The notes under the pieces are model-generated. The model saw nothing but the letters and a program-made list of their open reading frames with translations, did no database searches and was not told the origin of the DNA. The position numbers were made by a program, and so were the translations under genes. A stretch of 64,000 bases of DNA from Lachnospiraceae bacterium (GTDB taxonomy: Bacteria > Bacillota_A > Clostridia > Lachnospirales > Lachnospiraceae). This document shows, in pieces, positions 9,271-17,707 of this stretch. Positions within the stretch are counted from its first letter, which is position 1. Every line of letters begins with the position of its first letter. The stretch lies in NCBI GenBank assembly GCA_009911175.1, contig QXWX01000003.1, positions 1 through 64,000 of the forward strand, read 5' to 3'.

Positions 9271-10677
9271 ATGAGAAGTACTCTGCATATCAAGTTTGCA
9301 TTATTATATATTATCTTTGCCTTTTTAGGCATATTTACCACGGCCACGCTGGGGCGGCAGCTCCTTCTGGAGCGGATTGCGGCTACCAATTCAGAATCAC
9401 TTTACCAGGAGGCGAACCTGATCGCCTCCAATTATCTGCCGTCCTATTTTACGGACAACACGACCTCCTGGGCGGTCCACTCCCAGCTGAACGCCATGCG
9501 CATTTATCTGGATGCCTCCCTTTGGTTCGTGGAAGCCGACGGCACCCTCATCACCGCCTCAAACCTGGAAAATACCGCCGCGCCGGAGAGGATCGACGAA
9601 TTTGACCCGGCGGAAACGGGGGGGAAGCAATATCTGACTGGGGAATACCACGGATATTTTCAGGAGGAGGTCATGACCGTCATCGCGCCGGTCATCCAAG
9701 GCTTCCAGACCAAGGGATACCTTCTGGTCCACCAGCCTGTGTCCGCTCTGGAAAGCCGCTGCACCCGTATGATGATTCCGTTTTACATCACGCTGTCGGT
9801 TATTTTTATGCTGTCGTCCATCTTCCTGCTGGGCTTCCATTATTTCATCTACCGGCCTCTGAGCCTGATCACGGAAGCGGCCACCCAGTACGCGTCCGGC
9901 AACCTGGACTACGAGATCCCGGTTTATACTCAGGACGAGATGGGCTATCTGTCCGCGTCCCTGAACTATATGTCCGCCCAGTTAGGGGACATGGAGGACT
10001 ACCAGAAAAAGATCGTGGCAAATGTATCCCATGATTTCCGTTCCCCTCTGACCTCCATCCGGGGCTATGTGGAGGCCATGACCGACGGTACCATTCCGCC
10101 CGAGCTGCACGAAAAATACCTGAATATCATTTTATTTGAGACGGAGCGGCTCACCGACCTGACCAATGACCTGCTGACCTTGAATGAATTTGACACCAAG
10201 GAGCTTCTCCTGGACAAAACCCGTTTTGATATCCAGGAAATGATCAAGAATACCGCCGCGTCCTTCGAGGGCGTCTGCACGGAGAAGCGGGTTTCCATCG
10301 AGCTGCTGCTCCTGCCGGAGCAGACCTTTGTATTTGCGGACAGCCGGAAGATCCAGCAGGTGCTCTACAATCTGATCGACAATGCGATCAAGTTCAGTGA
10401 AAATGACGATTCGGTGAAGATCGAGGTAGTCCAGAAAGGCGGGAAGATCTTTGTCTCCGTGAAGGATACGGGGATTGGGATTCCCAAGCGGGAGATCAAT
10501 AAGATCTGGGAGCGATTTTATAAGTCCGACGCTTCCCGCGGGAAGGATAAGAAAGGGACCGGTCTGGGGCTGTCCATCGTGAAGGAAGCGATCCTGGCTC
10601 ATGACGAGCATATCAATGTGATCAGTACGGAAGGGGTCGGGACGGAATTTATCTTTTCGCTGGCGCGGGTGGAGTGA
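9271..10677 (+). CDS. Membrane sensor histidine kinase
   Basis: 468 residues. Membrane helix 1 spans about residues 6-28, an extracytoplasmic sensor about 29-165 and membrane helix 2 about 168-190. A HAMP linker follows, then a HisKA domain with phospho-acceptor His254 in VSHDFRSPLTS and an ATPase domain with N-box LYNLIDNAIKFS, G1 DTGIGIPK and G2 GTGLGLSIV. It is the cognate kinase of the preceding response regulator by position and class. The extracytoplasmic ligand cannot be predicted. Confidence 0.93.
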   Translation: MRSTLHIKFALLYIIFAFLGIFTTATLGRQLLLERIAATNSESLYQEANLIASNYLPSYFTDNTTSWAVHSQLNAMRIYLDASLWFVEADGTLITASNLENTAAPERIDEFDPAETGGKQYLTGEYHGYFQEEVMTVIAPVIQGFQTKGYLLVHQPVSALESRCTRMMIPFYITLSVIFMLSSIFLLGFHYFIYRPLSLITEAATQYASGNLDYEIPVYTQDEMGYLSASLNYMSAQLGDMEDYQKKIVANVSHDFRSPLTSIRGYVEAMTDGTIPPELHEKYLNIILFETERLTDLTNDLLTLNEFDTKELLLDKTRFDIQEMIKNTAASFEGVCTEKRVSIELLLLPEQTFVFADSRKIQQVLYNLIDNAIKFSENDDSVKIEVVQKGGKIFVSVKDTGIGIPKREINKIWERFYKSDASRGKDKKGTGLGLSIVKEAILAHDEHINVISTEGVGTEFIFSLARVE

Positions 10678-10705
10678 ATGAAAATGAATGGAATTTAATA
10701 AAGGC

Positions 10706-10734
10706 TTTACACTAAAATTTGCTTTTGATATAAT
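10706..10734 (+). promoter_or_regulatory. Sigma-A promoter of the first small paralogous gene
   Basis: TTTACA (10706-10711) and TATAAT (10729-10734) are separated by exactly 17 bases, and the spacer ends in CTTTTGA. The second paralog (50657) has the same architecture and spacer end at 50542-50570. Confidence 0.75.
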
Positions 10735-10783
10735 AAAAAAAGCAGATAACGTTGTAAACAGCATTTTCCAGGGAGGTGAGCAA

Positions 10784-10978
10784 ATGCCGTCAACAAACTT
10801 AGAAATCGCCAAAATAGCCATAGACGATTTTAAAGAAATACAGGAATATATGATATTAGCCAAAGAGGAGCATGCGGAGAAAACCTATGCCAAGTTGAAA
10901 AAGAGATATCTCACGTTAAAAGCAATTCTCAACGTAGCAGGAGTGAATCTGACAGATATTGATGAAATTAAGGAATAA
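10784..10978 (+). CDS. Small protein of unknown function, paralog of the gene at 50657
   Basis: 64 residues, charged and probably helical. I chose ATG 10784 because GGGAGGTGA lies just upstream and because the paralog starts at the same point (MP..NLEI). Shared blocks with the protein at 50657 include LAKEE, KTYA, LKA and the ending AGVNLT..D.IKE. I do not recognise the family. It stands alone with its own consensus promoter and terminator, and its composition is AT-richer than the preceding operon. It could be a small regulatory or stress protein; nothing in the sequence fixes a function. Confidence 0.75.
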   Translation: MPSTNLEIAKIAIDDFKEIQEYMILAKEEHAEKTYAKLKKRYLTLKAILNVAGVNLTDIDEIKE

Positions 10979-11011
10979 TATAAGCGAATATCCGTTCCGG
11001 AACCACTATGC

Positions 11012-11061
11012 AAAAAATGTGTAAAGTCTGATGCGGAAAGCACAGATTTTACACATTTTTT
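11012..11061 (+). terminator. Bidirectional-type terminator hairpin
   Basis: The arms AAAAAATGTGTAAA and TTTACACATTTTTT pair around a short loop, extended by TCTG/CAGA with a one-base offset. With A-runs and T-runs on both sides it can end the small gene on the plus strand and the solute-binding gene (stop at 11120) on the minus strand. Confidence 0.8.
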
Positions 11062-11119
11062 AATCCTCACCTTCTTTTCTTCTATACCCCAAAGTTTCTT
11101 AGTAAATTGCAGTGTCTGA

Positions 11120-12610
11120 TTATTGATAAAGCATCTTTTGGATCGACGCGTCATTCATATTGTCCTGTGTCACCCAGAGGTACCCTGTACTGACCTGGGC
11201 CTCATTGCCGGACTGCAGGACAGTCCTTGCCGCCGCCACTACGGATGCGTACCCGATTCCAAACGGATTCTGCACTACCAGCCCGGAGATCTCGCCCTCC
11301 TCCAGCGCCTTGAGCTGTTCCTTGCTCACATCAAATCCCATAAGAACGATCTCCGCAGGATCTGTGTTCTCTTTTGCGCTTACCGAGGATTCGCTGTCAG
11401 ATCGGCCGTCCTTATCACCGGATGCCTCATCTGCGGGATCTTCGTTCTCTGAATCCTCCTGAGGGGCTTCTTTCTCCCCATTCTCTCCGGGCTCATTTCC
11501 GCCTGCCTGAGAATCCTGTGCCGGCTCCTGATCCTCCCCGGCTCCATCACCTGACCGGGCTGCTTCCTTCATTTCCCCGCCAGGCTCCCGGGCATCCTCT
11601 CCGGTCTGCTCCTGTGTCCTGCCGTCCTCCTTCTGATCCGTATCTTCCCTTTGGTCTTTCTCTTCCTTCTGTCCTTCTTCCCATGCCTGCTCTGCCTGCC
11701 GGATTGCCTCCAGCCCCAGCATGGTGGTACTGTCATTGGTTCCGAAGATGCCTTTCAGCCCCGGATGCTGTTCGATCAGATACTGTACGGCATCCGCATC
11801 CGTGACGCTCTCCTTCTCTACCTTCCGCCCACCTTCTTCCAGCCCTTCATTCTGTTCTTCCGCCATCTGCTTTTTCAGGTCATCCAGCTGATCGCAGTAA
11901 ACGACTTCCGCCGTCCGGACATCCGGATAGTTCTCCGCAATCTCGTTCTGGAAGCTCTTCGCGCGCTCCTTGGCTGTCTCGGACTTGGAATCATGGACCA
12001 GCACCATCACGTCTCCTTCTCCGCCGATCTCATCCGCCAGCTTGTACGCCCCGGTGCGGGCCGCCTCCTGGTTGTCCGTCTTGACCGTACACTGGATCCC
12101 CGGATATTGGTTTCCGGAGTCCAGGGCAATGATCGGGATCCCGTTCTCCGTGGCAAGGTCAAACTGAACCGTACAGGCCTCCTCGTCGATGCTGGCGATC
12201 CCGATCACATCCGGATAGCGGGACAGCTCCTCGTCCAGGATATTCACCTGCTCATCAATGTCCTCCGACTTCGCGGGGCCGTTATAGGTCACCTTGATCT
12301 TATCATTTCCGGAGTAGCCCAGCTCCCGATTGAGATCCTCGGCCGCCTGCATGACGCCGCTTCTGACCGCTTTCCAAAAGGCAGTGGCTTCTGATTTTCC
12401 AATGATGGAGATGTAGGTCCCCTTTTCCAGCTTCAGCCCCTGGACATCCCGGTAGGCCGACGGCATGATCGGATTCAGGCTGACCTGATAGTCCGGTTCT
12501 TCCGATGTATCCCCTGTAAATGTATTCTGTTCGGTCTCTTTGGCGCACGCACCGACCATCAGCGCGGCCGCAAGTGCCAGAGCCGCAGTTTTCATAAATT
12601 TCCGTCTCAT
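11120..12610 (-). CDS. Sugar-type solute-binding lipoprotein with acidic low-complexity insertion
   Basis: About 496 residues. It has a lipoprotein signal peptide (lipobox ending VGAC near residue 18) and a type I periplasmic-binding fold: ISIIGKSEATAFW near the start, IPIIALDSGNQYPG in the middle, GIFGTNDSTTMLGLEAI and, near the end, VLMGFDVSKEQLKALEEG. About 110 residues rich in E, D, G, Q and K interrupt the fold (roughly 11360-11690), between the helix after LGLEAIRQ and the strand IVLMGFD. The ATG at 12610 has AGGGTG 7 bases upstream. No permease or ATPase gene is adjacent, so it is an orphan receptor, perhaps for a sensor kinase or a distant transporter. Confidence 0.85.
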   Translation of the reverse strand: MRRKFMKTAALALAAALMVGACAKETEQNTFTGDTSEEPDYQVSLNPIMPSAYRDVQGLKLEKGTYISIIGKSEATAFWKAVRSGVMQAAEDLNRELGYSGNDKIKVTYNGPAKSEDIDEQVNILDEELSRYPDVIGIASIDEEACTVQFDLATENGIPIIALDSGNQYPGIQCTVKTDNQEAARTGAYKLADEIGGEGDVMVLVHDSKSETAKERAKSFQNEIAENYPDVRTAEVVYCDQLDDLKKQMAEEQNEGLEEGGRKVEKESVTDADAVQYLIEQHPGLKGIFGTNDSTTMLGLEAIRQAEQAWEEGQKEEKDQREDTDQKEDGRTQEQTGEDAREPGGEMKEAARSGDGAGEDQEPAQDSQAGGNEPGENGEKEAPQEDSENEDPADEASGDKDGRSDSESSVSAKENTDPAEIVLMGFDVSKEQLKALEEGEISGLVVQNPFGIGYASVVAAARTVLQSGNEAQVSTGYLWVTQDNMNDASIQKMLYQ

Positions 12611-12957
12611 AACAAAACACCCTGCTGCCATTCACATCCAAATGTACTGACCTTTCACTTGTCTAAATTTCCATCTGCCGCGTCAACTCCCATCGACGAT
12701 GCTGCCAGGTCGGCTGTGAATGGTAATAACACCCTTTCTTTCTATATTTTACCCATACCTTAATACTATACACGATTTTCGTGAAAAAAAAAGGAATATT
12801 TTCTTAAGGTTATTATGAATTTTCTTGTATATTTACCCTTTTTGTATTAAAATAGAAAAAGCAATGGATCCCATTGCAGAAGACAGTACCGGAACAGCCG
12901 TCCAAGCGGCGGAGAGATGGTTCCGGAAGTTCAATTATAAAAAGGAGGATACATATT
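12611..12957. other. Intergenic region between divergent solute-binding and ferredoxin genes
   Basis: No gene is seen. The plus-strand side holds the ferredoxin promoter (12825-12853) and an untranslated leader. The leader can form a hairpin with CCGGAAC and GTTCCGG arms near 12890-12930. The minus-strand side must hold the promoter of the solute-binding gene; only a weak TATAGT was noticed. Confidence 0.5.
12825..12853 (+). promoter_or_regulatory. Putative ferredoxin promoter
   Basis: TTGTAT (12825-12830) and TAAAAT (12848-12853) are 17 bases apart, about 105 bases upstream of the ferredoxin start. Confidence 0.5.
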
Positions 12958-13128
12958 ATGGCACGTGTGATTAGTGATGAGTGTGTTAGCTGCGGTACTT
13001 GCGAAGCTGAATGCCCGGTAGGAGCTATTGCAGAGGGAGACGGAAAGTACGTGATCGATGCTGATGCATGTATCGACTGCGGAGCATGTGAAGGAGCATG
13101 TCCTACAGGCGCTATCGCAGAGGCTTAA
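12958..13128 (+). CDS. 2[4Fe-4S] ferredoxin
   Basis: 56 residues, the classic clostridial length. Two cluster motifs are visible, CVSCGTCEAECP and CIDCGACEGACP, each C-x2-C-x2-C-x3-CP. It is a soluble low-potential electron carrier for anaerobic redox enzymes. The start at 12958 follows AAAGGAGGATACATATT; an upstream in-frame ATG at 12874 would add an implausible leader. It is a single-gene unit closed by a terminator. Confidence 0.96.
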   Translation: MARVISDECVSCGTCEAECPVGAIAEGDGKYVIDADACIDCGACEGACPTGAIAEA

Positions 13129-13189
13129 TACAGAAATATTGCCCGTCAGAAGGCAGCCTCATGGAATAACAGAATATTTTACAAAAAAG

Positions 13190-13221
13190 AAGTTCCCTGG
13201 AAGTCCATTTTCAGGGAACTT
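13190..13221 (+). terminator. Ferredoxin terminator
   Basis: Perfect 10-bp arms AAGTTCCCTG and CAGGGAACTT with a 12-base loop, followed by a T-run. The preceding A-run lets it also act for the minus-strand gene ending at 13251. Confidence 0.85.
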
Positions 13222-13250
13222 TTTTATTTTATCACTATAAGCTCCTCTCC

Positions 13251-14627
13251 TTACTCCAGCGCCGCCTCTGCCGCCTCATCCGCAGTCTTCACAAATGTCT
13301 CCGCAGCCTGAGCCGCCGGCCGGCCTTCCCCGACCTCCTGCAGCATCTGCCACCATGCGGTCCGCGCCTGGGCCCAGCCCGGCGTGATCTGATAATAGTC
13401 GCCCATGTATTTTGTAAAAATGCTGTACTCCCGCATGATATCATCATTTACATAGATATCCTCCATGTCGCGGACCGGCCAGTACACTGCGGTCTGGACG
13501 GATTTGATATACTGCTTCTCATCCTCCGTCATGAATTTGATAAATGTCTTGGCTGCTTCGGTCCTGGCTTCATCGCCGTTGTCAAAGACTCCGAATCCCC
13601 AGATTCCGCCCTGCAGGCTGGGTTCCCCATCGCTGGTGGGAAATGCCATGGGAAAGATGTCGAATTCCCGCTCCGGGTTCATGGCTGTCTGGCTGACCTC
13701 CAGGGACACGTTCCAGCAAAATGCCATCGCAAGCTCTCCATTGCAGAACATCGCCACCTCATCCTGCCCCACGATATCCGGTTCAAAGGAAATGCCGTCC
13801 ATTCCCTGGAGCAGTTCCAGCGCCCGGATATTTTCCTCGCTGTTGATCATATATTCCGCATGCTCCGGATCCGTAAACGTACCTCCATACAGGTTATTTA
13901 CCAGGGCGCGCGTTCCCTGGTCCCCGCCCTGTCCGCCGCAGAATATGACACCGACCTTCTCCTGTCCGTCGTCTTTCAGCGTTTTGACCGCGTTCACAAA
14001 TCCGTCCGTCGTCCAGGTGTGGTTCTCTTCGTCAATATATTTCAGAGCGCCGGCCGCCTCGAACATGTCGTAATTGATCGCCATGCAGTGAGTCGTCATG
14101 CAGAGGGGATACACGTAATATTCCCCATTGCGGTGCCGGCAGGCATTGCGGACATTTTCATAGACATTGTCCGACATCTGTTCTTCTTCCCATAGGTCGC
14201 TGAGATCGGCCATCAGCCCTTTATTTCCCCAGTCAGCGACCATCCGTTCCGGGCCCTCCAGGATCAGGTCGGGAGCCCGGCCTTCCTCTATGGCCTCACG
14301 GACCTCCTCATCACCGGTAGCATAATCCAGGTACTTTACCGATATGTGGATTTTCGGGTACTTCTGCATAAAGTCCGAGATCAGCCCTGCCACTACCACG
14401 GAATTCCCCCAGTTTCCCACCGGATAGGTCCACAGTGAAATCTCCGTCATACCGTTTCCAGAATCTTTGCTTCCGCCGGAGGACGCGCCGACTTCCTGAT
14501 CCTTCTCCGCGTCTCCGTCCGAACCGCTTCCCGTCCTGCCTCCTCCCGAATCGCCGGACGTTCCTCCGCAGGCGGTACAGCCGGCAGCCAGGCAGGCCGC
14601 CAGCAGCAAAGCCAGCATTTTCTTCAT
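13251..14627 (-). CDS. Family 1 extracellular solute-binding lipoprotein
   Basis: About 458 residues. A signal peptide with lipobox LAAGC is followed by a Gly/Ser-rich linker and a carbohydrate-type binding fold: ISLWTYPVGNWGNS at the start, MQKYPKIHISVKYLDYATG, and the central ELAMAFCWNVSLEVS and GGIWGFGVFDNGDEA segments. The start at 14627 has AGGGG about 10 bases upstream. It lies directly downstream of the hybrid sensor kinase on the same strand (108-base gap), with no permease genes nearby. I infer either a ligand receptor working with that kinase or an orphan importer component. Confidence 0.85.
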   Translation of the reverse strand: MKKMLALLLAACLAAGCTACGGTSGDSGGGRTGSGSDGDAEKDQEVGASSGGSKDSGNGMTEISLWTYPVGNWGNSVVVAGLISDFMQKYPKIHISVKYLDYATGDEEVREAIEEGRAPDLILEGPERMVADWGNKGLMADLSDLWEEEQMSDNVYENVRNACRHRNGEYYVYPLCMTTHCMAINYDMFEAAGALKYIDEENHTWTTDGFVNAVKTLKDDGQEKVGVIFCGGQGGDQGTRALVNNLYGGTFTDPEHAEYMINSEENIRALELLQGMDGISFEPDIVGQDEVAMFCNGELAMAFCWNVSLEVSQTAMNPEREFDIFPMAFPTSDGEPSLQGGIWGFGVFDNGDEARTEAAKTFIKFMTEDEKQYIKSVQTAVYWPVRDMEDIYVNDDIMREYSIFTKYMGDYYQITPGWAQARTAWWQMLQEVGEGRPAAQAAETFVKTADEAAEAALE

Positions 14628-14734
14628 GTTCTGATATCCCCTTTCTTCCATAACGGTTATGCTAAGCGCCGGATAAATCTGCCGCTCGATAGAATATGAC
14701 GCGCACCGCCGTGTGAACTGTATCTTTCCTCGCT

Positions 14735-17290
14735 TTAAGGCCGCAGATATTTCTCCAGCAGCCGGATCACTTCCTGCATATCAATGGGCTTGGGAACATG
14801 GGCGTTCATGCCACAGTCCAGACACTTCTGCACGTCGTCCCGGTAGGCGTCCGCGCTCATGGCAATGATCGGGATCGTGTCCGCGTCCGCCCGGTCCAGA
14901 TCTCTGATTGCCCTGGCCGCCTCATAACCGGTCATCACCGGCATCCGCAGATCCATCAGAATCACATCGTAATAATGGAGCGGCGACTGTTCAAACATAT
15001 CCACGCAGATCTTGCCGTTCTCCGCCCAGTCCAGCTCGATCCCCAGATCCGAGATCAGCTCGCTTGCGATCTCCCAGTTCAGCTCATTGTCCTCCGCCAG
15101 CAGCGCCCGCTTCCCGGCAAACTGCATCACCACGTCCGCCTGCGTCGTAGTCTCTGCTTCCTTTGTAGCGGCAAGAGGTTTCAGCCCGTAGAACAGTGTA
15201 GACTTAAACAGGGGCTTCGCAAGGAATCCATAGATTCCCACGGCCTTGGCCTCTTCCTCCACCTCATTCCAGTCAAATGCCGCCAGCAGCAGGAACGGCG
15301 TCTTGTCGCCGCAGAGCTTCCGGATCTCCCGCGCCGTCTCGATCCCGTTCATTCCCGGCATATCATAATCCAGCAGGATCGCGAAATAATTCTCTCCCTT
15401 TTCCAGACGCTTTTGTACCTCCTGGAGCGCCCGTTTCCCGTTCAGCGCCCAGTCCGCCTTGATCCCGATGGCCCTCAGCGCCGCAATATCATTTTCACAG
15501 TGGATCTCGTCATCGTCCACGACCAGCAAATCCCAATCCGGGAGCTCCATCTCCCGCTCCTGGGCCATCGCCTTTTCCAGATCCACCGTCACATGGAACG
15601 CGCTTCCCCGCCCGGGCTCGCTTTCGACCTTGATGTTGCCGCCCATGGCTTCTACGATGTACTTGGTGATGGTCAGCCCCAGACCGGCTCCTGCCGATTT
15701 TTCAACACGGGAATGGTCTTCCCGGATAAAGGATTCGAAGATCCGCTCCTTCAATTCCCGGGGCATGCCCACGCCGTTATCCTTCACCCGCAGATGGACC
15801 CGGATAAACGCGTCTCCCTTGGGGGACGGCTCTTCCTGCAGCACGAGCTGGATCCGCCCCTCTTCCTGGGTGAATTTCACCGCGTTGCTCAAAAGGTTGA
15901 GCAGGATCTGGTTGATCCGCACACTGTCCCCGCATACATTTTCCACGGTCACGTCGCGCACATAAACATCCAGCTTCTGCCGCTTCTCCTTCACCTGGTG
16001 CCGCATGATCCCCACGATATTCAGCATCACATCGTGAAGCGAAAGCTGCTCCACATTGAGGATCAGCTCCCCGTTCTCGATCTTGGACATGTCCATGATA
16101 TCATTGATCATCCCCAGCAGATGCCCGCTGGAAAACGCGATCTTTTTCAAACAATGCTGTACCTGCTGGGTATCATCAATATTGGAAATGGCGATGGTCG
16201 TCATCCCCACAATCCCGTTCATCGGAGTCCGGATGTCATGGCTCATATTGGAAAGAAATTCACTCTTTGCCTTGCTTGCCCGCTCCGCCGCCTTCCGCGC
16301 CTCATCCAGAGAATGCATCTGCTGGCGCATCAGCCGGAAATATCCCGCAAATACAAGGAGAAGGGCCAGCACGATCAGCGCGCAGTCCGCCAGCGCCGTG
16401 AATGTCCACTGATCTCCGAAGTGGTCGATGGTCTCGTCCATCAGGTTGTAGGACATGCCGACCAGCAGATACCATTCGGAATTGGGCAGGCGGGTGCAGT
16501 ACATATGCCGCCGCTCCCCATCCAGTGTGAATTCAATGTCGTATTCCTCATTGACCTCCATAGCAACCTGCAGTTCCTGGATAAAGGTCTCCTTTTTCAT
16601 GCCCAGCACGCTGTCATAGCGTTTTCTGACCCGGTCAAAGTAATTGCCGCCGTCCAGCCCGTCGCCCCGGAAAATAAAGTCGCCGTTTTTTAATATCATA
16701 TAATATTCCATGGTCTCGTCGCTGATGTTCAGTGCCAGGGTTTCGCCGATGTAGCTGACCGGAAGCCCTGCCACAAGCGCGATGCTTTCCCCGCCGTCCT
16801 TCATGGGGTAAACCGCCGGCATCCCCATCAGGATCATCGTGTCTCCCAGCCTGTCCGTCGCCGCGGCGATCTTGCTGTGCCCGCTGCAGAGTGACCGCAT
16901 GAATGTCTCCGGGTCGGCCGGGTCGGCGTCATTGCCGTAGATCATCTCATATGTACCGTCCTCTGCGACAAGCGCCAGACTGGTAAATTCCCGCATCCGT
17001 CCATTGTGGGACAGGTTGACGCGCATCACATCCGCGTTTCCCACATTTCCCGGAGGCACGGATTCTACCAGGTCTCCTACCTGTGAAAGGCGCAGTCCGA
17101 TAGTCGTTCCAAAATGCTCGGCCACATGATCCCCCATCCCGGACATGTAGATACCTCCGATATCGCTGATCGTCTCCGCGCTCTTTTCCCGCATGTGTAC
17201 CGCCTGGAATGTGAAAACGAAAATACACAGGATCAGCACAAATATCAGGCTGACGATCAGATATCGTGTATTTTTTGACTTATTCTCCAT
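14735..17290 (-). CDS. Hybrid sensor histidine kinase with two receiver domains
   Basis: About 851 residues from the ATG at 17290 (GGGAGG about 10 bases upstream; the longer frame upstream runs through a repeat element). Membrane helix 1 spans about residues 9-30, a large extracytoplasmic Cache-like sensor 31-295 and membrane helix 2 about 300-322. HisKA follows with phospho-acceptor His351 in NMSHDIRTPMNG, then the ATPase domain (NLLSNAVKFT, DNGVGMP, GAGLGLTI). Receiver 1 has Asp641 in LLDYDMPG. Receiver 2 has Asp780 in LMDLRMPVMTG and the KPID Lys. There is no HPt domain or output domain in the protein, so an HPt protein encoded elsewhere would be needed. Confidence 0.92.
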   Translation of the reverse strand: MENKSKNTRYLIVSLIFVLILCIFVFTFQAVHMREKSAETISDIGGIYMSGMGDHVAEHFGTTIGLRLSQVGDLVESVPPGNVGNADVMRVNLSHNGRMREFTSLALVAEDGTYEMIYGNDADPADPETFMRSLCSGHSKIAAATDRLGDTMILMGMPAVYPMKDGGESIALVAGLPVSYIGETLALNISDETMEYYMILKNGDFIFRGDGLDGGNYFDRVRKRYDSVLGMKKETFIQELQVAMEVNEEYDIEFTLDGERRHMYCTRLPNSEWYLLVGMSYNLMDETIDHFGDQWTFTALADCALIVLALLLVFAGYFRLMRQQMHSLDEARKAAERASKAKSEFLSNMSHDIRTPMNGIVGMTTIAISNIDDTQQVQHCLKKIAFSSGHLLGMINDIMDMSKIENGELILNVEQLSLHDVMLNIVGIMRHQVKEKRQKLDVYVRDVTVENVCGDSVRINQILLNLLSNAVKFTQEEGRIQLVLQEEPSPKGDAFIRVHLRVKDNGVGMPRELKERIFESFIREDHSRVEKSAGAGLGLTITKYIVEAMGGNIKVESEPGRGSAFHVTVDLEKAMAQEREMELPDWDLLVVDDDEIHCENDIAALRAIGIKADWALNGKRALQEVQKRLEKGENYFAILLDYDMPGMNGIETAREIRKLCGDKTPFLLLAAFDWNEVEEEAKAVGIYGFLAKPLFKSTLFYGLKPLAATKEAETTTQADVVMQFAGKRALLAEDNELNWEIASELISDLGIELDWAENGKICVDMFEQSPLHYYDVILMDLRMPVMTGYEAARAIRDLDRADADTIPIIAMSADAYRDDVQKCLDCGMNAHVPKPIDMQEVIRLLEKYLRP

Positions 17291-17319
17291 TTCCTTAGAT
17301 CCTCCCGGATTTTCTCTAT

Positions 17320-17472
17320 GGAATTGCGCAAAAATAACTTGCCTTTTTGCGCAGAACAAATTTTCAGACACAAGGCGAAGGAATGAGGCGTACCGGGGTA
17401 CGTCGATTGACGACAACGCAGTGTATGAAGATTTGGGCAAGCAAAATGGTACGATTATTTTTGCACAGTTCC
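17320..17472. repeat. MITE-like element with terminal inverted repeats (family E)
   Basis: 153 bases. The left end GGAATTGCGCAAAAATAA and the right end TTATTTTTGCACAGTTCC are imperfect inverted repeats (GGAAnTGnGCAAAAATAA). The interior contains the small palindrome GTACCGGGGTAC. Related right-end sequences lie near 18671-18690 and 37503-37525. No transposase is encoded. It sits directly upstream of the hybrid kinase gene and creates a false 5' extension of its reading frame. Confidence 0.65.
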
Positions 17473-17611
17473 TATACTCAGAAGTTCCCATATTATTTAT
17501 CATATCACTTTTTTCTCTGTACGTGAAGTATGAATATGGATACCGACAAATAAAAAAGGAAAAAATGTCTTTATTTGACGAACGCTTTTTTTCATCCCCT
17601 GCTGTTCCATA

Positions 17612-17620
17612 TGGTATAAT
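17612..17620 (+). promoter_or_regulatory. Extended -10 promoter of the MerR-type gene
   Basis: TGGTATAAT is an extended -10 element about 90 bases upstream of the MerR gene. No good -35 is visible at the right distance, as expected for extended -10 promoters. The TTGACG at 17575-17580 is too far away (34 bases). Confidence 0.5.
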
Positions 17621-17707
17621 AGGGGGCGAAAGCAGGTGGACAGGCTTAAGAATCTCTTTGTGCCTGATTCCGAAAGTGTATCATAATCCTAAGGAGGTAT
17701 CATATAT

